Source: a virus. From it: DNA of 40,412 nt. Under the pieces are notes generated by a model, which saw nothing but the letters and a program-made list of their open reading frames with translations, was not told where the DNA came from and did no database searches. Of the stretch, positions 30,215 through 36,854 are shown in pieces. A program made the translations under genes and the position numbers. The stretch covers positions 1 through 40,412 of the IMG/VR virus record IMGVR_UViG_3300044979_000013, one strand, 5' to 3'. Within the stretch, counting starts at the first letter, position 1, and the number at the start of each line of letters is the position of its first letter.

Positions 30215-30276
30215 GGTCCACCCCAATAATTTTTTTGTAGTAATCAAAGTAGTTTACGCCGGAAAAAATAATTGCT

Positions 30277-30741
30277 ATGAGATTGCTTATGACAGCATCC
30301 CCCGAATATCGCTCATGGGAGCGCATGAAATCGCGCTGTTTGGACCCGAATAGCCATAAATGGCGCTATTACGGTGCGCGCGGCATCAAGATATGTGATC
30401 GATGGATTGAGAGTTTTGCGAATTTCTATGCCGACATGGGGCCTAAGCCTGGTCTGGATCACACCTTAGATCGCATTGATAATGCTGGTGATTACGAGCC
30501 GGTGAATTGTCGATGGGCTACCCGATTGCAGCAGGCCAGAAACCGGCGAAACACCGTTTGGGTTGTCTGGGAGGGCCGGCGTATCCCCCTTTCGGAATTG
30601 GCTGAGGAATACAAGTTGGATTACAATATGTTAGCTGGCCGCCTCAAAATGGGGTGGCTGATCTGGGACGCTCTTTTTTCACCTGTGCGACCTCGTAAGA
30701 AGAATCGGGCCAAGGAACTTAATTGCGCCGGTCCAGCTTGA
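30277..30741 (+). CDS. HNH-like endonuclease/DNA-binding protein
   Basis: A 154-aa protein. SPEYRSWERMKSRCLDPNSH, YYGARGIKICDRWIESFANF and ADMGPKPGLDHTLDRIDNAG are hallmarks of a widespread phage family with an HNH-like core. H-x2-D-R-I-D and NCRWAT followed by QQARNRR would be the metal and DNA residues. The C-terminal half (WEGRRIPLSELAEEYKLDYN) carries a helix-turn-helix-like part. It is probably a free-standing homing-type nuclease. Confidence 0.65.
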   Translation: MRLLMTASPEYRSWERMKSRCLDPNSHKWRYYGARGIKICDRWIESFANFYADMGPKPGLDHTLDRIDNAGDYEPVNCRWATRLQQARNRRNTVWVVWEGRRIPLSELAEEYKLDYNMLAGRLKMGWLIWDALFSPVRPRKKNRAKELNCAGPA

Positions 30742-30759
30742 CGTGCTATGGAGCCTTTC

Positions 30760-31059
30760 ATGACCGAGCCACGATTGCCTTTGAACGGCCAGGTGATTGC
30801 GTTCGCGAAGTTGCCTGCAGGCAGTTTGCTGCGGCCTGACGTGGTTTATCGTGTTGAGAAGAAGCCTTTGGAAACCGAATATCTTCTGGTTGATGTGGCT
30901 TCGGGCCATGCCGGGCGTGTGCCAGAGCGCGACTTGATGGTTGCCGATTGGGTTGATGCCGGCGATCGGGTGAAGTCCGAACCGGCTTCTGAACTCGACG
31001 AGGCTGCGCCGGCCAAATCGCCTTTGCCTGACGATGAGTTTATGGGCCAGCCCGCATGA
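30760..31059 (+). CDS. Hypothetical protein upstream of the insertion
   Basis: A 99-aa protein. ATG 30760 is favoured since GGAG lies six bases upstream; ATG 30748 would add four residues. A beta-rich core (LNGQVIAFAKLPAGSLLRPD, VDVASGHAGRVPERDLMVAD) and an acidic tail. Its TGA overlaps the ATG of the interrupted membrane gene. No family recognised. Confidence 0.57.
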   Translation: MTEPRLPLNGQVIAFAKLPAGSLLRPDVVYRVEKKPLETEYLLVDVASGHAGRVPERDLMVADWVDAGDRVKSEPASELDEAAPAKSPLPDDEFMGQPA

Positions 31060-31084
31060 TCGAGCTTGCGATTGCGATTTTGTG
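31056..31084 (+). pseudogene. Interrupted membrane-protein gene, 5' fragment
   Basis: ATG 31056 overlaps the previous stop (ATGA) and encodes MIELAIAIL before the transposon. Joined to 33595-33784 after removal of the element and one target duplication, it gives an unbroken 72-aa protein with two membrane helices. Confidence 0.82.
31077..31084. repeat. Target-site duplication, left
   Basis: ATTTTGTG, identical to 33587-33594 directly outside the other inverted repeat. Eight bases is the usual duplication length for IS1595-family elements. Confidence 0.9.
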
Positions 31085-31108
31085 GGGGATTATACGCTTG
31101 ACTCCACA
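31085..31108. repeat. Left terminal inverted repeat of the transposon
   Basis: 24 bp beginning GGGGATTATACGC; 23/24 identical to the inverted right end. It contains TATAAT reading outward on the - strand (31094-31089). Confidence 0.9.
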
Positions 31109-31126
31109 AGACACAAAAGGTAGTAA

Positions 31127-31312
31127 ATGACAGACAGGCCGACGGAAATTGAGATTACGCCCACTATGATCGAGGCGGGGGAAGCCGCGTTTATGGCGTT
31201 CGACGATAGATTTGAGGATGCTAGCGAGGCTGTAGTCCGTATCTATGTGGCGATGAAGAGGGCCGCTACGGAAGTGTCCGTGGCTCCAGTGGATTACTCA
31301 CTTCAAAGGTAA
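31127..31312 (+). CDS. Cargo small acidic protein
   Basis: A 61-aa protein (MTDRPTEIEITPTMIEAGEA, SEAVVRIYVAMKRAATEVSV), preceded by AAAGG. Helical, of a type common as hypothetical genes in rhizobia and their phages. It starts 18 bases inside the left inverted repeat. It converges with the MltR-like gene and overlaps it by 47 bases. Confidence 0.55.
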   Translation: MTDRPTEIEITPTMIEAGEAAFMAFDDRFEDASEAVVRIYVAMKRAATEVSVAPVDYSLQR

Positions 31313-31772
31313 GTTCGGCAGCAATCTGGCAAATTGTCGCTACGTAGCGGTCGCGCGGGTTTGAAAAATCGTAGGTTAGTAAGCCCATTGTTGCATTGAT
31401 CCGCGACGGAGTACTTAGCGCATCGCAGCGTTCCGAAATCTTTGGCGTGTCGAACGATCTTTTAGCCGCATTATGGGCATATTCGTTTCGAATCTTGCGG
31501 ATATGTTCGAGATCAATCCGGGTTGCTTCGCCGTACAACGCAAGGGCAAATCCAAGTTCGATTTTGGCGGAAAACGTCCGCAAGGGTGCATCTGGCCGCT
31601 TATAAAGCGCGTCTTTCCGCGTCTCCGACAAGGGAATGAACCTGGCATTCAATGCAAACGAGAGTTGATCCTCTAAAAACGATCCTGCCGCCAATGCGGC
31701 GGCGCGATCATTTTTGTCGTGTATCTCGCCAAAGACCTCAACAAGGTGGTCATAATCGCCGAAATGTGACAT
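31266..31772 (-). CDS. Cargo MltR-like protein with HEPN-type RNxxxH motif
   Basis: A 168-aa protein from ATG 31772; the upstream in-frame start at 31823 would overlap the divergent gene. NDRAAALAAGSFLEDQLSFA and LRTFSAKIELGFALALYGEA, followed by IRKIRNEYAHN (R95-H100) and FDTPKISERCDAL, match the MltR (mannitol repressor-like) family pattern. RNEYAH also fits the Rx4H signature of HEPN RNases and toxins. Known MltR proteins act in sugar regulation. Here a toxin, defence or exclusion role is an inference from transposon cargo context. Confidence 0.6.
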   Translation of the reverse strand: MSHFGDYDHLVEVFGEIHDKNDRAAALAAGSFLEDQLSFALNARFIPLSETRKDALYKRPDAPLRTFSAKIELGFALALYGEATRIDLEHIRKIRNEYAHNAAKRSFDTPKISERCDALSTPSRINATMGLLTYDFSNPRDRYVATICQIAAELTFEVSNPLEPRTLP

Positions 31773-31784
31773 ACGGAATCTCGC

Positions 31785-31943
31785 ATGAGCGGCAAACAAC
31801 ACGATGAGCAATACAGCGAACATGAAGCGACAATCCGCTTCATGAAGGCGCTAAAAGCAGCGGTGAATACCCCACCAAAGCCGCTTAAAAGCATGACTCC
31901 GAAGCGTGCGAAGGCGCAAGGTGGTCGAAAAGCAAAGAAGTGA
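31785..31943 (+). CDS. Cargo small basic protein (52 aa)
   Basis: MSGKQHDEQYSEHEATIRFM, then KALKAAVNTPPKP and a basic tail KRAKAQGGRKAKK. It is divergent from the MltR-like gene, with 12 bases between the starts, so the two could be co-regulated. Its stop overlaps the lipoprotein GTG (GTGA). The basic tail suggests nucleic-acid contact. Confidence 0.52.
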   Translation: MSGKQHDEQYSEHEATIRFMKALKAAVNTPPKPLKSMTPKRAKAQGGRKAKK

Positions 31944-32263
31944 ACCTGTACCCGCGAATTGCCCTTGTAATAATCGTACTCACGCTTGGGGGCTGTATTG
32001 AAGATCAAGCCAAGACAGCGGGAATGTGCAGAAGTGAAGCATTGACTCGTGAGTTTGGAGCGCCAGCCTACAAAGATACGGCGGCTGAGACCGTAAAGTG
32101 TATGAGCCTAAACGGCTACACAAAGCGGGTTTCTCGATACTGCCCACACCTCACTGTCGGTGACATGAAAACAATCTGCTACCAACCGGATTCATGGTTG
32201 GGATGGATTGGCTTCCAGATCGAAATGGCGCTTAAGCCAAACGAGGGGTATTATCAGCATTAG
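31940..32263 (+). CDS. Cargo lipoprotein
   Basis: A 107-aa protein from GTG 31940. Residues 1-18 are a lipoprotein signal peptide with lipobox LGGC (Cys18): MNLYPRIALVIIVLTLGGC. The mature part has four more Cys and the segment YCPHLTVGDMKTICYQPDSW. It would be lipid-anchored in the host envelope. Phage-carried lipoproteins often block infection by related phages. That role is inferred. Confidence 0.65.
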   Translation: MNLYPRIALVIIVLTLGGCIEDQAKTAGMCRSEALTREFGAPAYKDTAAETVKCMSLNGYTKRVSRYCPHLTVGDMKTICYQPDSWLGWIGFQIEMALKPNEGYYQH

Positions 32264-32305
32264 CGCGCGTTGCGGCCAATCTCCGGTAGCGACTAAGCCT
32301 TATCG

Positions 32306-32500
32306 CTATGAGGGTTCGGTCATTCCTTCGGCGGCTTGGAGCATCGCTCGGCCAATATCGAGCATCCATTTTTTGCTCGCCATCATCTCAACTGTGCCGA
32401 GCGCCGTCACAAAACGGATTACCTTGTGTGTCGGCAAATCCGTCTTGTAGACCTGAAAGCCCTCAATTCCGGGGGTTGGTATGGATGGTTGATCCGTCAT
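32306..32500 (-). CDS. Cargo small hypothetical protein
   Basis: A 64-aa protein from ATG 32500 (MTDQPSIPTPGIEGFQVYKT, then VIRFVTALGTVEMMASKKWM). Compact alpha/beta pattern. It lies downstream of the transposase on the same strand and may be read through from it. No known family. Confidence 0.53.
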   Translation of the reverse strand: MTDQPSIPTPGIEGFQVYKTDLPTHKVIRFVTALGTVEMMASKKWMLDIGRAMLQAAEGMTEPS

Positions 32501-32572
32501 CACTGATTCTTGAGTTTGATCTGACGTTTACGCCAGCGCATGAACCGCTTTGCCTGAAATTTCCATATCGGC

Positions 32573-33520
32573 TTAGTGAGGTTGCCGGTATGTAAGGCGC
32601 TTGCCGCCTGCACCCTTGATCGCGGCAATGGTGCGATCGGTGTCATTGAAGCCGAGCGCGGCGCGGTGATTGTAGCGATGGTCGTATTCGGCCAGATAGC
32701 GGTGCAAATGCTTCTCGCCGCAATGCTGGTAAATGCCCTTCATTCCTCGCTTAAAGATCGAGAAATAGCCTTCAACTGTGTTCGTGGTCACGTCGCCGCG
32801 CGCATACTCTTTGAGCGCGTGTTTGATCGTTTCGTGCTTGGCGAAATGCCACGGCGCGATCTTGTAGAGTGGGCTTTCGTCCGTATGCACGCGGGTTTCC
32901 TTGGCGATGTTGGCGCGCATGATCGAATGCACCGTGTTCTGATCGGCCCGCGCAATCTGGAATGACCGCACGTTGCCGCCGCGCTCAACCAGTGACAGGA
33001 CGGCACGATAGGCCGAACGCTTGATGCCAGCCCGCTTCCCGCCCTGCCGTTTGGCCGGATCGCGGGGCATCAATTCGTCCTTATTGATCTTGCCGAAATA
33101 GGTCTCATCGGCCTCGACTGTCTTGCCCGCGCCACCAATGGGCGGCGCAAGGCCACCGGAACGCATGGCTTCGCGAATGCGGTGGCACATGAACCATGCC
33201 GACTGGTAGCGAATGCCGAGCGTGCGGTGAAGCTGGTGGGCGCTCATGCCCTTCTTGCTTGAATTGAGCAGGTAGAATGCCGTGACCCACTTGTGCAGCG
33301 GGATATGGGTACGCTCCATCACCGTGCCTGTGGTCACGGTAAAGTCCTTGCGGCATGCCTTCTCGGCGCAGCGATACCAGCCCGCTTTCGCGATGGGATA
33401 AGCGTGGTTGATCGTCCCGCAATGCGAGCACACCGGGCCATCCGGCCAGCGGGTTTCTTCGATCAGTTTACGGGCGGCGGCATCGTCTGTGAAATGAGCG
33501 GCAGTCAGTGCGTTTGTCAT
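32573..33520 (-). CDS. IS1595-family (ISXO2-like) transposase
   Basis: A 315-aa protein. N-terminal zinc ribbon (C31-x2-C34 ... C51-x4-C56), then the DDE core: VEADETYFG (D138), VHTDES (D214) and NTVEGYFSIFKRGMKG (E250), ending with the family pattern HLHRYLAEYDHRYNHR. Full length with all catalytic residues, so probably active. It catalyses cut-or-copy insertion with 8-bp duplications. GAGGG lies before the ATG, and the promoter is in the right inverted repeat. Confidence 0.9.
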   Translation of the reverse strand: MTNALTAAHFTDDAAARKLIEETRWPDGPVCSHCGTINHAYPIAKAGWYRCAEKACRKDFTVTTGTVMERTHIPLHKWVTAFYLLNSSKKGMSAHQLHRTLGIRYQSAWFMCHRIREAMRSGGLAPPIGGAGKTVEADETYFGKINKDELMPRDPAKRQGGKRAGIKRSAYRAVLSLVERGGNVRSFQIARADQNTVHSIMRANIAKETRVHTDESPLYKIAPWHFAKHETIKHALKEYARGDVTTNTVEGYFSIFKRGMKGIYQHCGEKHLHRYLAEYDHRYNHRAALGFNDTDRTIAAIKGAGGKRLTYRQPH

Positions 33521-33544
33521 GGCAAATCCCTCGATCTGCCCGAT

Positions 33545-33573
33545 TAACTACACCTTGTGGCCTGTGGAGTCAA
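33545..33573 (-). promoter_or_regulatory. Transposase promoter in the right inverted repeat
   Basis: TTGACT (33573-33568), 17-base spacer, TAGTTA (33550-33545), leaving about 18 bases before the transposase ATG. Self-promoted transposase from the end repeat is common in insertion sequences. Confidence 0.55.
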
Positions 33574-33582
33574 GCGTATAAT
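33555..33582 (+). promoter_or_regulatory. Outward-facing promoter at the right end
   Basis: TTGTGG (33555-33560), 16-base spacer, perfect TATAAT (33577-33582), pointing toward the gene fragment, recombinase and terminase. The left end has the mirror arrangement (TTGTGT-N16-TATAAT). Confidence 0.45.
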
Positions 33583-33586
33583 TCCC
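33563..33586. repeat. Right terminal inverted repeat of the transposon
   Basis: 24 bp whose complement begins GGGAATTATACGC; one mismatch to the left end. Similarity continues with gaps about 20 bases further inward. Confidence 0.9.
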
Positions 33587-33594
33587 ATTTTGTG
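33587..33594. repeat. Target-site duplication, right
   Basis: ATTTTGTG, the second copy of the 8-bp duplication, directly outside the right inverted repeat. Confidence 0.9.
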
Positions 33595-33784
33595 GCTTGT
33601 CATCGGCATTGTGATTTTGCTCGGCGTGATCTGGATTGCGCTGTATGTGGTCAAGCTTTTTGTGGCGATCCCGGCGCCGATTGAGAAGGCCATCTGGGCG
33701 ATTGCGCTTATCCTTTGCTTGATTGGTGTATTGTCGCTGCTGGCCGGGGGCGGCGGCACGATGCACTTTCCCCGTATCGGGTAG
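33595..33784 (+). pseudogene. Interrupted membrane-protein gene, 3' fragment
   Basis: Encodes LVIGIVILLGVIWIALYVVK and a second helix (AIWAIALILCLIGVLSLLAG), ending FPRIG. With the 5' fragment it forms a 72-aa two-helix protein of holin-like size. The frame is still open through the right inverted repeat, so a GTG at 33557 would give a 75-aa protein with a new N-terminus (MACGVKRIIP). Such a fusion could keep partial function. Confidence 0.8.
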
Positions 33785-33917
33785 CCGGAGCCGGGTCGCG
33801 CCTATCCCGCCGGATCGGATGCCGTTGCCGCGCATTTGCTCTGGCTGCTAGGTTATCCACAGATTTCATTCCGCAAATAGGACTTGCGTTGCTGCGCGCC
33901 TGTGATAAGGTGCGTTT

Positions 33918-34502
33918 ATGACATTGATTGCTTACGCCCGCGTATCGACGGCGGATCAAAACCCCGAACTGCAAGTTTCCGCGCTGCGATCGGCCGGCGC
34001 CGTGAAGATATTCACCGAGCGGGCGTCGGGCCGTGACCGTGATCGTCCGGTGCTGGCCGAGTGCCTGCAGTTTCTGCGCAAGGGCGATGTTCTGCTGTTC
34101 TGGAAACTGGACCGGCTGGCGCGGTCGATGATTCACTTGGGCCAGATTGCCGAGGATTTGCACAGGCGCGGGGTGGACCTGCGCTGTCTGACGCAGCCGA
34201 TCGACACAACGACATCGACGGGCAAGCTGATGTTTAATATCCTGGCGTCGTTTGCCGAGTTTGAGCGTGATGTTATTGTTGAGCGGACCAATGCGGGGCT
34301 TGCGGCGGCACGGGCGCGGGGCAAGATTGGCGGGCGCTTGAAGGGGACGCGGCTTGTGGATGGCAAGTGGGTGCAGCCGAGCGGTGCTACGGCGACAATT
34401 GCTATGGCGGAAGGCGCAATAACCGCCGTCAACGTGAATAGTGCGTACGGCGATCCGTGGCGGCCATACGAGAACGACAAAATAACGATCTCCGATGGCT
34501 GA
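33918..34502 (+). CDS. Small serine recombinase (resolvase/invertase) with unusual C-terminus
   Basis: A 194-aa protein. The catalytic domain is clear: YARVSTADQ (Ser10), the LLFWKLDRLARS region, STGKLMFNILASFAEFERD and the E-helix RTNAGLAAARARGKIGGRLKG. The usual C-terminal helix-turn-helix is replaced by ~50 residues without that fold (GKWVQPSGATATIAMAEGAI ... KITISDG). It overlaps the terminase start by eight bases, in the place of a small terminase. It could resolve genome multimers or act at packaging. TTGCGT-N16-TAAGGT lies six bases before the ATG. Confidence 0.8.
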   Translation: MTLIAYARVSTADQNPELQVSALRSAGAVKIFTERASGRDRDRPVLAECLQFLRKGDVLLFWKLDRLARSMIHLGQIAEDLHRRGVDLRCLTQPIDTTTSTGKLMFNILASFAEFERDVIVERTNAGLAAARARGKIGGRLKGTRLVDGKWVQPSGATATIAMAEGAITAVNVNSAYGDPWRPYENDKITISDG

Positions 34503-36369
34503 TGCCGCGCACGTCCCGCTCAAAGCCGATCTGCCAGCGGATGAACCAGAAAAATTCGAGCTTCAATCCAGCGCCGTTGCGCCGTTTCCGCGCGCCAGAT
34601 TTCTGCAATTTCTCAAACACCTGAAAGTGCAATCGAAGGATTACGGTCTTGTGCCGTTTCGGTTGCTCGGCTCGCAGCGATATTTGCTGGACGAATTATG
34701 CCGCGCGCTCGATGGTGGCGTTACGGTGTTTTACATCCTCAAGAATCGGCAGGCCGGAATTTCGACGTTTTTGCTGGCGCTCGATCTATTCTGGGCGTTC
34801 GAGCATAAAGGATTGCTTGGCGTTTTCATCACGCATGAGGAAGGATCGCGCGACGATTTCCGTTCTGCCATCGAAGTGTTTTTCGCCGAAACTCCGAAGT
34901 CGCACAAGATCAATTACGTGCGGCACAATCGCAATCTGCTGATCCTGAAAAATGGCTCCAAGTTTCGCTATCTGATCGCCGGCACATCGTCGGGCCGCAA
35001 GGGCGGCTTGGGCCGCTCCGGTTCGGCCAATTACGTTCATTCGACCGAGACGGCGTTCTACGGCAACGACGATGACCTTGCCGAGTTTCGCTCGCAAACG
35101 TCGTCGCTCTACCCACATCGGCTGCAGGTCTATGAATCGACCGCCAACGGTTACAATCATTTCGAGGAAGCCTGGGACTTGGCGAAGAAAGACCCAAGCA
35201 AATGGGCGGTGTTTATCGGCTGGTGGCGCGACGAGCGCAATCAGTTGCCGCTCGATCATCCGCTGTTCCTTAAATATATGCCTGATGGTTTGCAAAGTGC
35301 GCTGCTGCCGATTGAGAAGCAGCGGATACGCGCGGTGCGCCAGCAATATGAATTTGAAATCTCATTGCAGCAGGTCGCGTGGTACCGCTGGCACCTTGAA
35401 AGCGAAAAGAATGGCGATCAGTCGCTCATGGATCAGGAGCATCCGTGGACTGATCTTGACGCATTCCAGGCGACCGGATCGCAATTCTTCACGTCAGAAG
35501 CCCTGACCAACTGCCACCGCGAAGCGAAGAAATATCCGTTCCTCGCATACCGCTACAAGCTCACGCACCAGTTTGAAGAAACGCGGCTGCAACAAACCCG
35601 CGATGCCCGCTCGCCGCTCCGAGTCTGGGAGGAAGCCAGCAAATTCGGCTACTACGTTCTCGGCTGCGATCCTGCTTACGGCTCGTCGGACGAGGCAGAC
35701 CGGACCTGCATTTCAATCTGGCGCTGCTACGCAGATTGCATTGTGCAGGTCGCCGAATATTGCTCGACCGAGCCGAGCACCTATCAATGCGCGTGGGTAT
35801 TGGCGCACTTGGCTGGTTACTATGGTCTGACGTGGCTTATGCCGGTGCTGGAAATCACCGGGCCGGGGCAGGCGGTGTTTGACGAGATTCAGAAGGTGCA
35901 AAAGCTGTCGGCGGAAATCCGGCTGCAGGATGATAATTACGGCATCCGCAATATTCTTTCCAACATGCGGCATTTCTTCTACCGGCGGCTTGATTCGCCG
36001 ACTGGCGGCTCTCTGATCTATCAGTGGAAAACGACGGAAGAACTCAAGCGCCGCATGATGAATCAGATGAAAAACGGCATTGAGTTGGGCCGCATGACGC
36101 CGCGATCGATCCCGCTGCTCGATGAAATGCGCCGGATCATCAACGACGAGGGCCACATCGGCGGCGAGGGCCGGTCCAAGGATGACCGCGTGATGGCTGC
36201 TGCACTGGCTTATCAAGGCTGGACCATGTACGCGCAGCCCCGTTGCAAGGCCATGGGCCTGACATTGGCAAAAGCCGAGGAAATTGATAAGCGTGGCGGG
36301 ACGGAGCCTGTGGACCGCTTGATCATCAACTATCTCAAGCGGTCGAATATCAGCGTTCCAACAGGGTAG
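34495..36369 (+). CDS. terL: Terminase large subunit
   Basis: A 624-aa packaging motor. ATPase: KNRQAGIST at residues 83-91 is the atypical Walker A, and the HSTE element (182-185) carries the Walker B glutamate. The nuclease domain begins with VLGCDPAYGSSDEADRT (Asp ~392) and ends with GRSKDDRVMAAALA (Asp ~562). It pumps DNA into the procapsid through the portal and cuts concatemers. Portal, scaffold and capsid follow. No small terminase is recognised beside it. Confidence 0.92.
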   Translation: MADAAHVPLKADLPADEPEKFELQSSAVAPFPRARFLQFLKHLKVQSKDYGLVPFRLLGSQRYLLDELCRALDGGVTVFYILKNRQAGISTFLLALDLFWAFEHKGLLGVFITHEEGSRDDFRSAIEVFFAETPKSHKINYVRHNRNLLILKNGSKFRYLIAGTSSGRKGGLGRSGSANYVHSTETAFYGNDDDLAEFRSQTSSLYPHRLQVYESTANGYNHFEEAWDLAKKDPSKWAVFIGWWRDERNQLPLDHPLFLKYMPDGLQSALLPIEKQRIRAVRQQYEFEISLQQVAWYRWHLESEKNGDQSLMDQEHPWTDLDAFQATGSQFFTSEALTNCHREAKKYPFLAYRYKLTHQFEETRLQQTRDARSPLRVWEEASKFGYYVLGCDPAYGSSDEADRTCISIWRCYADCIVQVAEYCSTEPSTYQCAWVLAHLAGYYGLTWLMPVLEITGPGQAVFDEIQKVQKLSAEIRLQDDNYGIRNILSNMRHFFYRRLDSPTGGSLIYQWKTTEELKRRMMNQMKNGIELGRMTPRSIPLLDEMRRIINDEGHIGGEGRSKDDRVMAAALAYQGWTMYAQPRCKAMGLTLAKAEEIDKRGGTEPVDRLIINYLKRSNISVPTG

Positions 36370-36374
36370 CCGCG

Positions 36375-36854
36375 ATGTCTGGTGTCATTCGTAGCTGGCA
36401 GTGCCTGAACGGGCGGTGCAATACGGCATTTCAAGCGTGGGAGCAGAATCCAGCCTGCCCGAAATGTGAATGCGTACGGGTCCAGTGGATACCCGGCGGC
36501 GGGCACGTCGCCGGGACTGCCCGTGCGGCTGATGCCGAGTTGCGGACGCTCGCCGACAATTACGGCCTGTCCAATCTCAATTCAGCCGAGCGCGGTCGCG
36601 GCGCGAAGATGGTCAAGACGCCATTGCCGGTGACGAAAAACAAGGATGCCGCCGTGCAGTTCGCGCCCGGCTTCGCGCAGGTGCCCTACGTCATGGACCG
36701 GCAGGGCAACGCGCATAGCGTTTGCGCGCCGTCCATGCAGAACGTGAATTTCAAGGTCCGCTCCGGCGCCGAAGTGCCGCTCGGCGGCGGCAAGATGGGC
36801 TTTGCCAATCCGGTCACCAATACGCGCTTTGAAGGCACGCACCGCGCAAAATGA
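36375..36854 (+). CDS. Zinc-ribbon protein between terminase and portal
   Basis: A 159-aa protein. The N-terminus (WQCLNGRCNTAFQAWEQNPA, then CPKCECVRVQW) has four to five Cys in a zinc-ribbon pattern. The rest is a basic, probably disordered region with MVKTPLPVTKNKD and FKVRSGAEVPLGGGK. Overlaps the portal ATG by four bases. Likely a packaging or head-assembly accessory. Confidence 0.6.
   Translation: MSGVIRSWQCLNGRCNTAFQAWEQNPACPKCECVRVQWIPGGGHVAGTARAADAELRTLADNYGLSNLNSAERGRGAKMVKTPLPVTKNKDAAVQFAPGFAQVPYVMDRQGNAHSVCAPSMQNVNFKVRSGAEVPLGGGKMGFANPVTNTRFEGTHRAK

Larger units (their letters stand above)
31085..33586. mobile_element. IS1595-family (ISXO2-like) transposon with cargo genes
   Basis: A 2,502-bp element. 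Its ends are 24-bp inverted repeats (31085-31108 and 33563-33586), differing at one base and sharing ATTATACGCTTGACTCCACA. Perfect 8-bp duplications flank it. Within it are an ISXO2-like transposase on the - strand and five further genes: small protein, MltR-like protein, basic small protein, lipoprotein, small protein. Excision of the element plus one duplication restores a reading frame, so insertion is recent and precise. Cargo carriage is known for some IS1595 subgroups, but this cargo set is not one I know. Confidence 0.92.

Noticed and set aside
30075-30353. 92-aa + strand frame
   Set aside because: No ribosome site, overlaps the HNH-like gene out of frame, and the opposite strand offers a better though still weak 44-aa ORF.
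31098-31126. Inward TTGACT-N17-TAGTAA at the left end as promoter for the 61-aa cargo gene
   Set aside because: The -10 touches the ATG, so transcription would start inside the gene. The boxes are probably just the inverted-repeat match to the transposase promoter.
31056-33784. Reading the membrane gene as an intron-containing or programmed-rearrangement gene
   Set aside because: Inverted repeats, 8-bp duplications and a transposase explain the split as a simple insertion.
34786-36216. Open frames opposite the terminase gene
   Set aside because: Antisense shadows; the terminase motifs on the + strand explain this region.
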